Assembly (NCBI GenBank): GCA_034096865.1
Contig: JAWQFJ010001140.1
Span: 123,514 to 187,513 of the forward strand
Origin: Theodoxus fluviatilis
Lineage: Eukaryota; Mollusca; Gastropoda; Cycloneritida; Neritidae
DNA: 64,000 nt
Reading direction: 5' to 3'
Numbering within the stretch: position 1 is the first letter of the stretch; each line of letters begins with the position of its first letter. Of the stretch, positions 40,591 through 52,155 are shown in pieces. The notes beneath the pieces are model-generated. The model ran no database searches, was not told the origin of the DNA, and was given only the letters and a program-made list of their open reading frames with translations. A program made the translations under genes and the position numbers.

Positions 40591-40695
40591 CCCGTTCCAC
40601 CGTTTCCCATTTCGCCGTTTCCCATTTCGCCGTTTCCCATTTCGCCGTTTCCCATTTCACCGTTTCCCGTTTTGCCGTTTCCCGTTTCGCCGTAT
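40591..40695. repeat. 15-bp tandem repeat in the left transposon end, about 7 copies
   Basis: Units of CGCCGTTTCCCATTT with small changes (ACCG, TGCCG, CGTTT) fill the left inverted end of the MULE copy. The motif is that of the terminal repeat itself. Confidence 0.93.
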
Positions 40696-40724
40696 CAATC
40701 AAGTAAGTGTCACTTTGCCGTAAA

Positions 40725-41013
40725 AGTCCCTCGCCGAATGTGGAATCAATTCGATCGCATGACATTGGGTTCTTCAAGAACGAATAACCACGTTGAGGGA
40801 TTCCACTCGTCAATGAACAGGAGGACTCAAGGGGCGCATCCAAACATCTTCAAGCTGTGCACACTCATCAGAGAGCAGCAAGAGCAGTCAGAGGGGCTCC
40901 TTCGACTTCGAAGAGCAGGCCAACCTCTGCGCAGAAAAGCTCCTCGGTTTCTGACCACTTCCAGGAGACTCCAACAACTCCACGAGGAAATAAATGGTCA
41001 GCGGGCAACGTGA
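40725..41013 (+). pseudogene. MULE transposase C-terminal fragment
   Basis: The frame encodes WNQFDRMTLGSSRTNNHVEG followed by FHSSMNRRTQGAHPNIFKLC and IREQQEQSEGLL. The RTNN-x-VEG-[WF]H signature with HPNIFKL and a following LI-x-E-Q helix is the region just after the catalytic core in animal MULE-type transposases. About 95 codons remain, against several hundred in a full enzyme. The downstream half continues in a diverged duplicate at 41070-41150 (GLLRFQRICQRKRDRKNEKL, read in its own frame). Non-functional. Confidence 0.75.
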
Positions 41014-41472
41014 CCTCTTGGAGTTTGTTGATGCTTGCTCCACTGCTATCGCCATCGGTTAAGAATATGTCAGAGAGCAGCAAGAACAGTCAGAGGGGCT
41101 TCTTCGATTTCAAAGAATATGTCAGAGAAAGAGAGACCGAAAGAATGAAAAACTAAATCTTAAGATTTTATATGATTTTTAATGTTTTCAATGTAGTTCA
41201 TTAAATTTCTCAGTTAATTAAATGTCTCATTTCCCTATTAATTAAAGTAATGTCTGATTTCCATATCTCTCTCTTATACTGATTTCTATATCTCTCACTT
41301 TTACTGATTTCTATGTATCTCACTGAAGACTACTCATACATGCCCAAGTTCCCAGTACGGCGAACCGAAACTAAAGAGGACGGCGAAATAGCACGGGATC
41401 GCCTTAAGAAAGAAATTGACGAATACGGCGACTTGACTCCCATACGGCGAAACGGGAAACGACGAAACGGTA

Positions 41473-41482
41473 CCTGCAATGG
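41473..41482. repeat. target-site duplication of the Mutator-like element, right
   Basis: CCTGCAATGG, the partner of 40576-40585. Confidence 0.6.
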
Positions 41483-42597
41483 TGTTGCTACAACGGAATG
41501 ACACATGGTATTGACAACTTCAGCTTACTCAGCCTTAAGATATGTCTCGGTGGGACTTCTGAATTTGGGTATTCATGCCAAAGAAGTTTAATGAAGACTG
41601 ATAGGCTGATCGGCCGCAAAGTATTTCTGCAAAATTGAGAGGAAATCTTTTTGACAACGGTAGCTCACATGTTTTCGATTACATTACTACGTAATGCTGC
41701 GAGCGGCTCCTTCCGTAGTTACCCTTGGGCCTTCTGCAATGTGTACGAGTCTTGATGAACCGATCAAAGTGTGCGCCAATCAGGAGCAAGCTATCTGGAT
41801 TCTACAGTATTTTCCTCGTGCTTTCTGTGAAACGAAGTAAACAGTCTACATGTAGAGACTAGTTTTGTCAACCGTCAATCCCTCTTCGCCCATCGGCGCT
41901 CGGGTGCATGTTTACTGACGCGACTTCGAAAACTCCCAGGTGCAAAGGCTGCATGTAGTTTTCACACATGGATGCGAATCCTTTTTCCCAGAAGAAACGA
42001 CTTGACCTAACGTGGCCATTATCTATCCAAATCCGGCGGAAGTGGTTTTGAATTTGTCGAAGGTCAAAGTCGTGGCTAGGGTGTTGTCGCGCAGGCGACG
42101 AAAGAGCCAAACAAAAGACGGAAAACTTGGACCGCTCCAACCACTCGAGAGTCACAAGGAGCTTTTTCCCTCAATGGAGGGTGAGTCAACATGGCGGTTG
42201 ATCCTTTCTTCCTTGGCACGGGAAATTGGAAAATGATGATGACTTATTGCACACTTGTGAAGCACTCTCGGTACAGGATGAAGCATGCCTTTGGCAACAT
42301 CCAGTCGAACGTTTTCATTAACTTTATTAAAAGTACTGCGACTTATAGATAGGAATGGTGCGAAAAACAAACTACACGAAGAAATAAACAGGCGACATTC
42401 CCCTCGGGTCGAGCAAGGTTGCTGCTCGTACGTCAGCATTGCTACGGAAAATGCTTTGGCGTGAGTAAAAGATAGAGCTCCAAATTCTGGCGACGCAAAA
42501 TGGATGCACATTCAAGGAAGGGGAAAGATATGAGGAGGCACGGGCATCAGCATTCTCAGCGGTGCTGATGCTGCCGCGCGTTGTATAAGGCGAGCGT
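41483..42597. other. unannotated DNA, no gene seen
   Basis: About 1.1 kb. Short frames on both strands, none recognised. Confidence 0.5.
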
Positions 42598-42722
42598 CCC
42601 GGGGTGCTCTGACCCAGTTTTCCCTCACCTCTAATGCAAAATGAACCAGAGCATCCCGGGGCGGTCTGACCCAGTTTTCCCTCACCTCTAATGCAAAATG
42701 AACCAGAGCGCCCTGGGGCGCT
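42598..42722. repeat. 57-bp tandem repeat, 2.2 copies
   Basis: Units begin with CCCGGGG at 42598 and 42655, with a partial third at 42712, and share nearly all 57 positions. Because 57 is a multiple of three, the minus strand reads a repeated 19-residue segment (ALVHFALEVRENWVR inside each unit) within an 82-codon frame (42512-42760). No known family; probably a fortuitous frame. Confidence 0.9.
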
Positions 42723-42823
42723 CGCGTTAGACAACGGGCGGCTGGTGTCGGTGGTGACAATAGCTGTGGTGTTTGATCACATGGATCCCAGGCGAGATGA
42801 GGTGAATTGCTGGAAATGCACTC

Positions 42824-43075
42824 CTATAAATAGTACACGTAAATGATGTGATCCCATAGATCCCTGACAGCCTTTTTATACTCTTCGAACTCCTTCTGGC
42901 TGAGCTGTAAGAGTGGATCTCGAAAACGGCGAAGGGAAGGGTCGAGGGGTTCCGACCGTTTACTATACTTTGACGTTCCCTCTTGACGCGGATGGTGGTC
43001 ATGGCGGTTGTAGAGCGCGTTCAAGATAGAGACGTGACAGTGCGTGATGCAAATTTGGTCGTTCAGGATGACCAT
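42824..43075 (-). CDS. hypothetical small open reading frame
   Basis: An 83-codon frame starting at ATG 43075 and ending with TAG. It is basic and polar, with a helical-looking C-terminus (LSQKEFEEYKKAVRDLW). Third positions are about 60% GC, above local DNA. I recognise no domain. It overlaps antisense to a plus-strand candidate exon at 42992-43120, and at most one of the two is likely to be real. The chance alternative is strong. Confidence 0.22.
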   Translation of the reverse strand: MVILNDQICITHCHVSILNALYNRHDHHPRQEGTSKYSKRSEPLDPSLRRFRDPLLQLSQKEFEEYKKAVRDLWDHIIYVYYL

Positions 43076-43120
43076 GCGCCGATTACGTTTTACCACGCTC
43101 GCTCACTTGCTCCGGGCACC
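42992..43120 (+). CDS. hypothetical first exon ending in a GTGAGT donor
   Basis: After an in-frame TGA, ATG 42992 opens 43 codons with strong purine-first codon bias (AVVERVQDRDVTVRDANLVV). They end exactly at ACC followed by GTGAGT, a near-consensus splice donor at 43121. The unspliced frame would stop three codons later. No family is recognised and no downstream exon was found. It is antisense to the candidate at 42824-43075. Confidence 0.25.
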
Positions 43121-43126
43121 GTGAGT

Positions 43127-43520
43127 CATTGATTTGCGTGCGCCTCGCTCACGTACCGCTCCGTGGCGTCTATCATGAACACGGCCCTAGCTAGTCGTGC
43201 TTGCGATCGTTTGTGGTTAGGACGGACGGGGATCGCAGAGGAAGTTCAAGTGTTGAGGGATCGGGTGAGCTGCAGAGCTGTGACTGTTATGGCAGTAGCA
43301 GCACCCACAGTGGCAGAGGACAGCAGCAGAAACGGGAAAGAAAGATTGATGTATGGCAGGCGTGGGGACAGAGATAATTTAGTGAGACGTACGGATGCTC
43401 TATGAAGTAGATTATGTAAAAACTCAATGCCGTTTTGTTGTTTTTGTTGTTGTTTTTGACAACACGTTATCGTCCGTACAAAAGTCTGTGCATCGCCCAC
43501 CTGCTTGCAAACGTAGGCAC
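43127..43520. other. unannotated DNA, no gene seen
   Basis: About 390 bp; CpG-rich at its start, otherwise without recognised features. Confidence 0.5.
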
Positions 43521-43720
43521 GCATTCATACATACATGCAGGTGCACACATATATACACTCATGCTTGTTTACATAGTCACACATACACATGCACATACAC
43601 ACACATAACACACACATTTAAACTTTCAAATGCATACACACACGCACACACACGTACGCGACGGCACACACACGCACACCTACATACGAACGCGCGCACG
43701 CTCGTACGCTTACACAGAGA
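43521..43720. repeat. imperfect CA-rich tract
   Basis: CA units broken by ATA, TG and CGCG changes (CACATATATACAC, ACACACGCACACACACGTACGCG), clearly older than the perfect arrays. Confidence 0.85.
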
Positions 43721-44227
43721 GACTATTGCTGGTGGAGTGAGAAAACTCTAAAACCACCGGATGTTTGAGATTCGTCTGCGATAAAACAGGCATGCGGAAA
43801 ACTTCAACGTGACAGATGTTGTGACGGTTCGTACCCTTGTCTGTGCGGATGCTCTTCTTGGTGCATGGAGAGATAGGAACTGAAATACTGACATATTCAT
43901 GCGTTCGGGCTCGAGTTTTTTGTTTTTGTGCCAGTGGGTATTGGAGGCGTTGACACCAATGTCAGTACTCTGCGCACTACCAACTTTATGTAGGTCATGT
44001 TTAGAACGTAATCTCACCTGTTACCAAACCAGCGCGTAGGTGGTCATTCAAAAACCCACAGGAGGGTCTGAAAATGGATAAAAGCATGTGTTACTGGCGA
44101 GATGGGATTTACTTGTTGGACCGCCTTGGAGAGTATGCAGAGATCTATAAGTTCCGAACGCAGACGATCCACTTCACAATGTCCGTTGAAATAAATCGTT
44201 GCCTGTCATTTGGAGGTCATATACATG
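43721..44227. other. unannotated DNA, no gene seen
   Basis: About 500 bp; a short frame at 44074-44301 partly overlaps the following retrotransposon remnant in another frame. Nothing else seen. Confidence 0.5.
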
Positions 44228-44468
44228 CGAGAAGCGAAGTCACTAGAGGACTTCAAGAGCACTCTGAAGACTCACCTTTTCTGACTTGGGATCTGTGTTA
44301 ATAGTCTTAAATGAAAGGACATACCTGACTGAAAGACTGTGCACCAGTCTTTGTTTTTGTTAACTTTTTCTCCCTTCCCCCCAATCTCCTGCGCCTTGAG
44401 CATGCTGCCAGCATGGATATGTGCGCCATACAAGTGGACATCATCATCATCATCATCATCATCATCAT
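44228..44468 (+). mobile_element. 3' end of a non-LTR retrotransposon with (ATC)n tail
   Basis: The frame EAKSLEDFKSTLKTHLF, ending in TGA (44282-44284), is the typical last segment of CR1/Jockey-type reverse transcriptase proteins. It corresponds to FKTSLKTHLF in the 8.4-9.8 kb element. A short 3' UTR with GCGCCTTGAG (44391) and GTGCGCCATACAAGTG follows, then nine ATC repeats (44440-44467). It is severely 5'-truncated. The insertion start near 44228 is approximate and no target duplication was found. Confidence 0.7.
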
Positions 44469-45783
44469 ATACAGGGAAAATAAAGCATCTCGGCTGTCAA
44501 AATCCATCCGTTGCTTTGCACCAGCTCACCCTTAACCTTACACTTTGTCTTATATGGTTACAATTCTTTCTAGGATGATTTCGTCAAATACAAAATAACA
44601 TTGTGGAAAGCCACTGCTCAAAGCAGAAGAATTTTTTTTTAAGAATAAAAAGACGTCTTGCAGATTAGACAGTGAAAATAGACTGTTTGTCACATTGGAA
44701 ACATCTACGTGTGAATGTGACGGGGATCGCTCGCTTTTATATCCGAGGAACCTCGATTAGCTGCAACGCATAAAAATCGTTAGCATCTTTCTGGCTACTT
44801 AGCAAGGCCAAGCAGGCAATAACGCGGCAGGGGCACTACTGTATGACGCCAGCGGTCCATGCAGCGAGGCTAATGGCTTCCATCGCATATTCATGCCTCC
44901 CCAGCCCCTCCGACGTTAAGCATCAATCTGCAACAAGTTCTTCAAGGGTTGCAGTTGAGTCCTCAAAGGCGTGCGTAGCATTTTTTCTAGTGCGTAGCCG
45001 TAAACAAGCGGTGGTATTGGGTGCCAATTGAGTGTGAAGACATCTTGAGAAAGATTAAGTTCCTTCGGTCGATGACGCCACAGAATAATGCAATGAAAAC
45101 ATTTCCCTACTGGTGTGGAACTTGACTTCCTGCTAGGACCTTTAGCAATGTAGATACTGAATTTCGTACGGTTGAAATGATATATGGCAGACGTCAGAGA
45201 GAAGAAAAAAAAAACGGCGATAAAGGAGATTTCGCGATTGTGTTACAAAGTATGTAAGTAATGCTTCAAGAAAAAAAGGTGGAACAGGATGAATGATTCA
45301 CAAACGGTGTTATTAGGCACCCCTACAGTACACTTGATCCATGCAGGGTCCCTGAGCTCTTTGTGCTGCCTTCAAATCGTGTCCGACGGTCGGACTTACA
45401 GCAGGTGAGACGTAATCCCAACACACTCGAGTGGTCTGCTGTTGCACTCTGACTCATGAAGAATACGTAGACGGTTTCTTTGTAGTCCATTGAAACGACA
45501 CAGGAAGAGGCGAAAATGGTCACGAAGATAAACTGCATGCTGATTTACGAACGTTCTGACCATTCAATGATCTAGTTCGCGAAATATATTGTCCTTAATG
45601 TAGCGCCATTTTTGGGGTCTCGTGGTTTGCAAGCGATCTTCTTTTTTTTACCCCATTCTAGTCACGCGTTGTTCTTCGTGGTAAACTGCTCAACTTCTTC
45701 GGTATCCTTGTATTCACCGCATCTGCAGTCAAGCACACCTCGAAGTGTAAAACTATTTCCCAAATAAGAAACATTAATTTGTT

Positions 45784-45787
<4 letters not shown>
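44469..45787. other. unannotated DNA, no gene seen
   Basis: About 1.3 kb with frames under 80 codons. Nothing recognised. Confidence 0.5.

Positions 45788-45869
<82 letters not shown>
45788..45869. repeat. (GT)n microsatellite
   Basis: About 41 perfect GT units. Confidence 0.98.
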
Positions 45870-45870
<1 letters not shown>

Positions 45871-48800
45871 CCAACTCACAGATGACACTGACTTATCTCC
45901 AACCAAAGCAGAATGTAGCGAGTGATGTAAATTCATGTTCATTTCCTCAAACCCACTCCACGCCCTGTACGATTACTCCACAGGAAAGAAAATCTTTCCA
46001 CGTGTAGATATATATGAATCCGATTCAGGCACATGTCAATTGTGTTGCAAACAACGTCTAGACAAATTGTGCTCAAAGTAACGCAAAACATATCTTTTGT
46101 CGACTGTGTATTCAACACACCCACCATCTTCCCATAACTTTCCCAGCCCCCATCTTGACCAAACCCAAATCCTGGAACTCCCTACCTGCAACCCACCCAC
46201 CCACCTAGTCACCTCCTCTACCATCATTGAAACCGCCTCAAGGCGCCACCTAGACGCAGCAAAGGGACGTAACTCGACCACACCCTCCCCCTCTCCCACC
46301 GATATCAAGAGAATAACATCGCTTTAATGAGGAAATATGTCGGCCAGCAGTTTTCTTTCCTTAACCATGATGTCAGTTTCGTCTTTTCTCTCCCGTTGCG
46401 CTGCGGGAATCTCACTGTGCAGGCGGAAGGGCTACCGCGGGAGTGTTCTGTTCTCTCAGCAGTAATGGTCCTCCGCCTCCAACAATTTTGAGTGGGAGGT
46501 GAAGAGTGATCTAGTTCACTAACGTGGATATGATGGATGGTACAAGAAGATGAGAAGCTCTGACAAGGGGGTTCCATTAGAAAACCTTTTATCAAGACCT
46601 CTGACGACAGCGAGTGGGCTGGTCATCTCCGTGGGGAAGAAATCCACATTTGGAAGACTGCAGTTCAGCAGACTGTGCTTAAAGTCTCTTCTGAAATGAC
46701 TTGTCCAATTTCATTGTATTTTGTTACACAGAAACAGGTATCCATCTCAAGACAAAACCGCCGATTTCCCCGTCAGAACTTGTGTAGCTTTGGAGTACAG
46801 AAACCCAAAGTGGTTACAGTGAGAATACACTCAAGCCACATCCTATCTTTATGAGCATCAATTATGTTCATGTTCCGAGTCATTATCTAACTACAGAAAT
46901 GACAGTTACAACAATATCATAAACAGCTTTTGCAACAACAGCAGCAACAGCAGTCGCAGCGGAAACAACAACAACAACGGCGACTTGAAACATTTTCGTA
47001 GTTTTCCCCCCTGCTTTTTAATATGATTTTAACATGATTTGTTGTCAATGTCAGTATTTCCCTAGCTCGTCGCAAGCTGACAGTATATCTTTCGTGTAGT
47101 GTAAGGTATCTTGTGAATTACTTCACATCTTGCAATGTTACGAAAACATGTTGTGATATGTTTACTCTTCCTTTACTATACAGCGATTTTCAAGGCACGC
47201 CACATTATAAACCATAATTGAACAGTACTTGTATACTAGACTTTCCGCTTTCTTTTGCTCTTGTACGCCTGAAAATGACGAGAAAGATTGGATATGCGAG
47301 ACATTACTTGAGTATCCGTCTAGTTTATTCAAATGCTCTAGAGTAAACTATTGCATTTCCGCTGACATGTTTGTACACCGCCATAAAGGGAATTCTTTCC
47401 TACAAATTCCCAGAAACCAGTGGTTAGTTTTGTCGTCAGCACAGACTCATTTCTTGTCTACACATGCTTTGCAGTGAGTCTTCATACAAAACTCCGTGAA
47501 AGAGTACAATGTGCGTTTATGGAAAAGCGACACTGTTAAAACGTTTCGTTTCCATGTTTCTGATAGGTCTATTTTGCTCCTGAGAGACCTTAGGGCTGAG
47601 CTACAGGGGAAAGCTCCGAAAGCCCTCTAGCCAGGGGCTTCATTCGATGAGGGGACAACAAGCGGCTCCGGTTGAAGGTGATACCGATGCTGTGATGTTT
47701 AAGTGACTGGCTATGCCAGTCTTTATGCAATGGAAGCAACGGGTTGCATATTTTACGCACAGTTATAATATAAAGGTTATTGTGTCGTTGATGATAACTT
47801 TAGTCTGACACATTTATCAGGTACGATATCTTTTGTATTGGCTACTGGCATGCAATCTTAAGCAGTGTATTTTGTTTTCATTGGTCAGTTACATGCAAAT
47901 GCATTTCCTATTCGAATTGCGTGTTTCTATGTTTCTCTTTAAGCCGTCTTTTGCGTAATGACCTAGATTCGATCATCTTCCTCGTTGTTTTCACAGGCAT
48001 GACTGTGTGCGAGCTTTCTTTGCCCTCGCGGCCATCTTCTAGAATCACGTGAGCAGAGCTCCCAAAGAGCAGACAACCCTTGAGAAGCCTGTTAGGAGAA
48101 CTCTTTGGAGCGTAATTGGTGGGAGCTTACAAAGGATGACAGGCGTATCAAATCGCCCCGTCTCCCTTCCCGCTCCTTCAACGTGGAAGCATTGACGTCA
48201 CGGATTGAGGGAGGGAGAAGGGGTAGGGTTAAACAGAATGGAGACTGAGGTCACGATGAGGTCACCTCGACGTTACAGTTACTTCGCCAAATTGCTTTGG
48301 GCGCTTGGGCTTGAGTTTGTTGACATGGGAACTGTTCGAGGACTTTGCTTGTTGTTTACAGAGAGTGCGTATTCTCTCACATTAACATTGAAACACTATT
48401 TCATGTCCAGTGGGAATGATAGTTTTGAAGGAATACTTTGTGATGATGTAACTCCAGCAAGTGTCCACAAGAATCACGATCTATTTGATTGAAATCGCGT
48501 TTATGTAAACCAAAGATGAAACAAAATGTTACCAAAGGAGAGGATAATTACTTTAAATGTCTCTCTCGTTAAAAACAACAATGTCGGACTTTTCAAGGGT
48601 AAGGTGTGCATACGTCCATGCACGTTTTTGTCACATTTTCCTACGGCCAACGTTCTTTCCCTTACGAATCCGTCCATCACACATTTGTTAAGGTGAGCTC
48701 ATCAACAGAGGATGTTGAACCCGGGTCCGCCTGATACGTGTACCTTGAGTTCATGCGGCAACAGACTCAGTCGATGGTGGAGAGCGACACTGCCTGACGG

Positions 48801-49206
48801 CGGAGCACCACAGGGGGCCATTTTGTCGCGGTGTTAAACGAGGCCGAGGTGCTAAAACTTCTTTGCAAATTGCCATGGGGTGACAGTCCCCGCTGATATC
48901 GGATTAAAGTACAAAGTTGTCGGCATGCAGTTTGCGAGAACTGTCATGTGAAGGGTGACAAAACACGATTTTGAATCGTGCGATAAAGAAGGACAAAAGG
49001 TTTGAATCCCATGCAAAGTGACCAAACTTCGTCCTCATTAGTTCGTTGACAACGCGGAAATATCGTAGGAGGATACAGAGCAGAAACAATAATCAGAAGA
49101 AGGAAAAGTGATGAATATCAAGCGTTGAAGAAAGAACGTGAAAAAAGCAGGAAAACATCGATATAGTCCATGAGTTAATGACTGGAAGAATTTAGATTGA
49201 AAAACA
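45870..49206. other. unannotated DNA, no gene seen
   Basis: The longest stretch free of strong repeats in the window (3.3 kb). Frames reach about 96 codons and none resembles a known protein. A small CAG/CAA-rich patch (46929-46980) is the only low-complexity part. Confidence 0.5.
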
Positions 49207-49264
49207 AAAGAAAGAAAGAAAGAAAGAGAGAAAGAAAGAGAGAAAGAGAGAGAGAAAGGAAGAA
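49207..49264. repeat. GAAA/GA purine tract
   Basis: GAAAGAAAGAAAGAGAGAAA-type repeats of about 58 bp. Confidence 0.93.
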
Positions 49265-50784
49265 AATTGGACGAGTGGTTGGAGGAGATGCAAATAAGGC
49301 AATACCAAATCATTGGCCTTTTAGTAACCCCTCCTCAACCACAAATGTAACCGACGCCCATGTTTCACTGCCCAGTGCAACCTAAACACCCCGTCAGCGG
49401 AAATAGAATGATGTCATGTGTTTTTCACAGTTGTGGAGTGCGGAGACAATGGCGCAAATCTGACACATTGGTCACGGAATCAATGTATTGTTGATGTAAT
49501 TATCTAGGAAGTTGTGGCTTGAGCGAGAGATTCAGTAGAGAAGATTTTGAGTAATGGCCACTTCAAGACAAGAGAGCAAGAGTAGTCAAAGAGGCAGATT
49601 GTCGTATATAGATGAGAATGCACATTCGCAAGTAGAATTGCGTTGGAGGACCTCATGGTAAATGGTCCAAGCGTCAGTGGCAATGAGGGCGCACACTGGC
49701 TTAAAGCAGGAAGAAAAGAAGACGGAAGGGGAATGAAAAGGCCGATAACACTACTTTTGTTGTAAACAGGACTTTGCCTGGGAAAAGAGTATAGGCGATC
49801 GAAATACAGCAGATGCAAGAATACAATCAGCACAAAAATACTAGAGAGGGTTTGTGGATAACTTAATGATCAAAATTATTTTTTTTTCCTGATCTTTATG
49901 ATGTACCCTAATGTATCGACTTGCACATCGTACCTGGTTACCTCTATAAAAGCAAGCACTGACTACAACACAAACGTTTCCGATCATGCTTGTCGCGGCA
50001 TTTTGTATACCACATAAAGCGAATTATTTTTTGCCAGAAAATTGATTTAGTATTTTCTTTCGCTTCCGAAGGCGCCTATGGCAGACGGGCTGCAAAGTCA
50101 CCTCAAACACCTTCTGAATGGCCAGATAATTCATGGCATATTTGCTCCGACTCGAAGGCGTGAAATCCCCGCTATATCATGCACCGCGTCCGTATAGAGT
50201 TCCGTTCACAGACGCCGAAAATGATGGAGTCTTTTTTGCGCACTTCAATGCACAGACAGCACGACGTCTACAGGGTATCGCCCCTACCTCGGTGTGGACC
50301 CCGACAATTCACTGAGAAAGCTGGCTCCTGTGACACGGGGCAGTTAACTCGGTGCATCCTCACAGCTGACGTCCTCCTCGCACGATCTGGGCGTGCCGGG
50401 AGAGACAGGTCAGGTTAATTTCCCCATTGATTCTGACACCAAGCGTGCGATGCAGTCAGACAAGAATGCGTGCTATTCCATCCTGTCTCTTGTTTGCCTT
50501 GCATTTGAGCAAGTTGAGAGGAATGAGACGCGACTACAAGATCCAGGGTGAAACAAGGAGAACAACTGCATTCTTTATTATTGAATGGCGAGGGTTTACT
50601 TCAGTCTGCTCGTGAACGTTCATGTGACTCGCATGGAAGTATTGCTGATACTCAGGCGCTCGACTTGGGAAAAAAACCTGTCGCAGTTCAAAATGTTATT
50701 ATTTGTTTCGAGATGTCATCGTTGCAGTGACTTAAAACAATATTGCTAGAAACGTCTCAACGAAAGAGCGTTAGATAGAAGTAT
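49265..50784. other. unannotated DNA, no gene seen
   Basis: About 1.5 kb with frames up to about 109 codons and no recognised product. Confidence 0.5.
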
Positions 50785-50882
50785 GTGCGTGTGTGTGCGT
50801 GTGTGCTTGTGTGCATGTGTGCGCGCGCGCGTGTGTGTGTGCGCGCGCGTGCGTGCGTGTGCGTGCGTGTGTGTGCGTGCGT

Positions 50883-50915
<33 letters not shown>

Positions 50916-50925
50916 CGTGCATGTA
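50785..50925. repeat. imperfect GT/GC-GT tract
   Basis: GT units with frequent GTGC and GCGCGCGC interruptions, potentially Z-DNA-forming. Confidence 0.93.
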
Positions 50926-52021
50926 TATATTTGTGTGCTTGTGTAAACGAATTAGTCATTTTCACATTAATGGATGATTTCAAATCTCGCGCGGAAACAC
51001 AGAAACATACATACTTTCCTGTTCATACACATGTCAATATCGATCTTAAATACTATAAAGATAGAAAAAATCCCAGCAGAATCAAAAGGTGAGACAGCCG
51101 AAGTATCCTTCAACTCGTTAACAAACTGCAGCCGATCAAACGGTGCGAGTGGATAGATGTATACGTAAAGTGATAATCGTGTGTGGATCACGCACAAGAG
51201 ACATTACGCGGTTTCACACAAAAACTAAAGCCGGAAACACCTATTGAGAAGAGTACAATGACACTGAAGTTAAGAATCACAGTCCACAGTGACAACTACT
51301 GGAGGGGAGGAAACAATAAACAGTGTGCAAACGGCATTCCTACAAGCCTACAAGCCTGCAAAATCACGGTGGGTGGGACGACTCTGTGTCAGGGTGCTGC
51401 GTCTGATTCATCGCATCCGTTTCAAGCGGGTGGTCCTTTCCCCATCCAGCTTTGGGGATGTGCACACCGTATGTGGGTGTGCTTGTCCGAAATAGCAGAA
51501 CGCTTTTGAAACAATCAAGATAGGAGGTAACACCATTTCGGACCCATCCCACTCAGCTCGTGATGACAAAAATGTGTTAAGGTATACGGTTTAATATTCA
51601 TCGTGGCATTTCTTTTGAAGAAGATAAGCGAGGTTTTGAATGAAGCTGGTTTCGGTAAGAGTAGGAACGTTAGGGGGAAAAAGTATAAGAGAATGAGAGG
51701 ATGACAATCCTAGCAAATGCTAGCGAATTCACCGGATAACAAGAAATACTATGGAAAGGGCGTTGTTCAGATCAGTCCAACACAGTCGTTGCTCCGTGAC
51801 AAAATATTGTAACAACTTCTTCGCTCAAGACATTTAGATCAATGGAAAGAGAAATAGTTGCATTCCTTCTAGCGACTACATTTACCTAACTCCAATTTCG
51901 TAGTTTGTATACTCTGTTCGTGTGAGTCTGATAAAACGGTGTGCACATCCACAGAGGCAAAAACTCCCTTCAAAGTGCAATCTCAACCGCAATTGTTCAC
52001 ACTCCGTCCGATCTTCACGTG
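50926..52021. other. unannotated DNA, no gene seen
   Basis: About 1.1 kb; frames up to about 108 codons, none recognised. Confidence 0.5.
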
Positions 52022-52031
52022 TACGATATCA
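52022..52031. repeat. 10-bp target-site duplication, left copy
   Basis: TACGATATCA, identical to 52146-52155. Confidence 0.75.
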
Positions 52032-52145
52032 TAACTTTTCTCCCATCTCTCCCGCCCCTGGGATTGAACCACGGCACAGCGCCTCGCTGCAAAGTCCAAC
52101 GCCTTAGCATGCTGGACCATCTACACCTCCATCTACATCTACATC
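52032..52145 (-). mobile_element. tRNA-derived SINE-like insertion
   Basis: On the minus strand, CCAGCATGCTAAGGCGTTGG (tRNA A-box and anticodon-arm-like) is followed at tRNA spacing by GTGGTTCAATCCC, a perfect B-box at 52070-52060. A short tail and a perfect 10-bp direct repeat on both sides complete the signature of an RNA-mediated insertion. A (GTAGAT)n stretch precedes the tRNA-like part. At 114 bp it is a short or truncated copy. It is not an intact tRNA gene, since the acceptor and anticodon stems do not pair. Confidence 0.65.
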
Positions 52146-52155
52146 TACGATATCA
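52146..52155. repeat. 10-bp target-site duplication, right copy
   Basis: TACGATATCA, the partner of 52022-52031. Confidence 0.75.

Larger units (their letters stand above)
40586..41472 (+). mobile_element. internally deleted Mutator-like (MULE) DNA transposon
   Basis: The block of about 890 bp is bounded by a 9-10-bp direct repeat and by inverted ends. The left end reads CCCGTTCCACCGTTTCCC and the right end, reversed, ACCGTTTCGTCGTTTCCC. The left end is expanded into a 15-bp tandem array; the right end is not. Inside is a plus-strand fragment of a MULE-type transposase. A 39-bp stretch at 40870-40908 is repeated 200 bp later (41070-41108) with the same encoded EQQEQSEGLLR, showing further rearrangement. 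The catalytic DDE part is missing. Confidence 0.75.
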
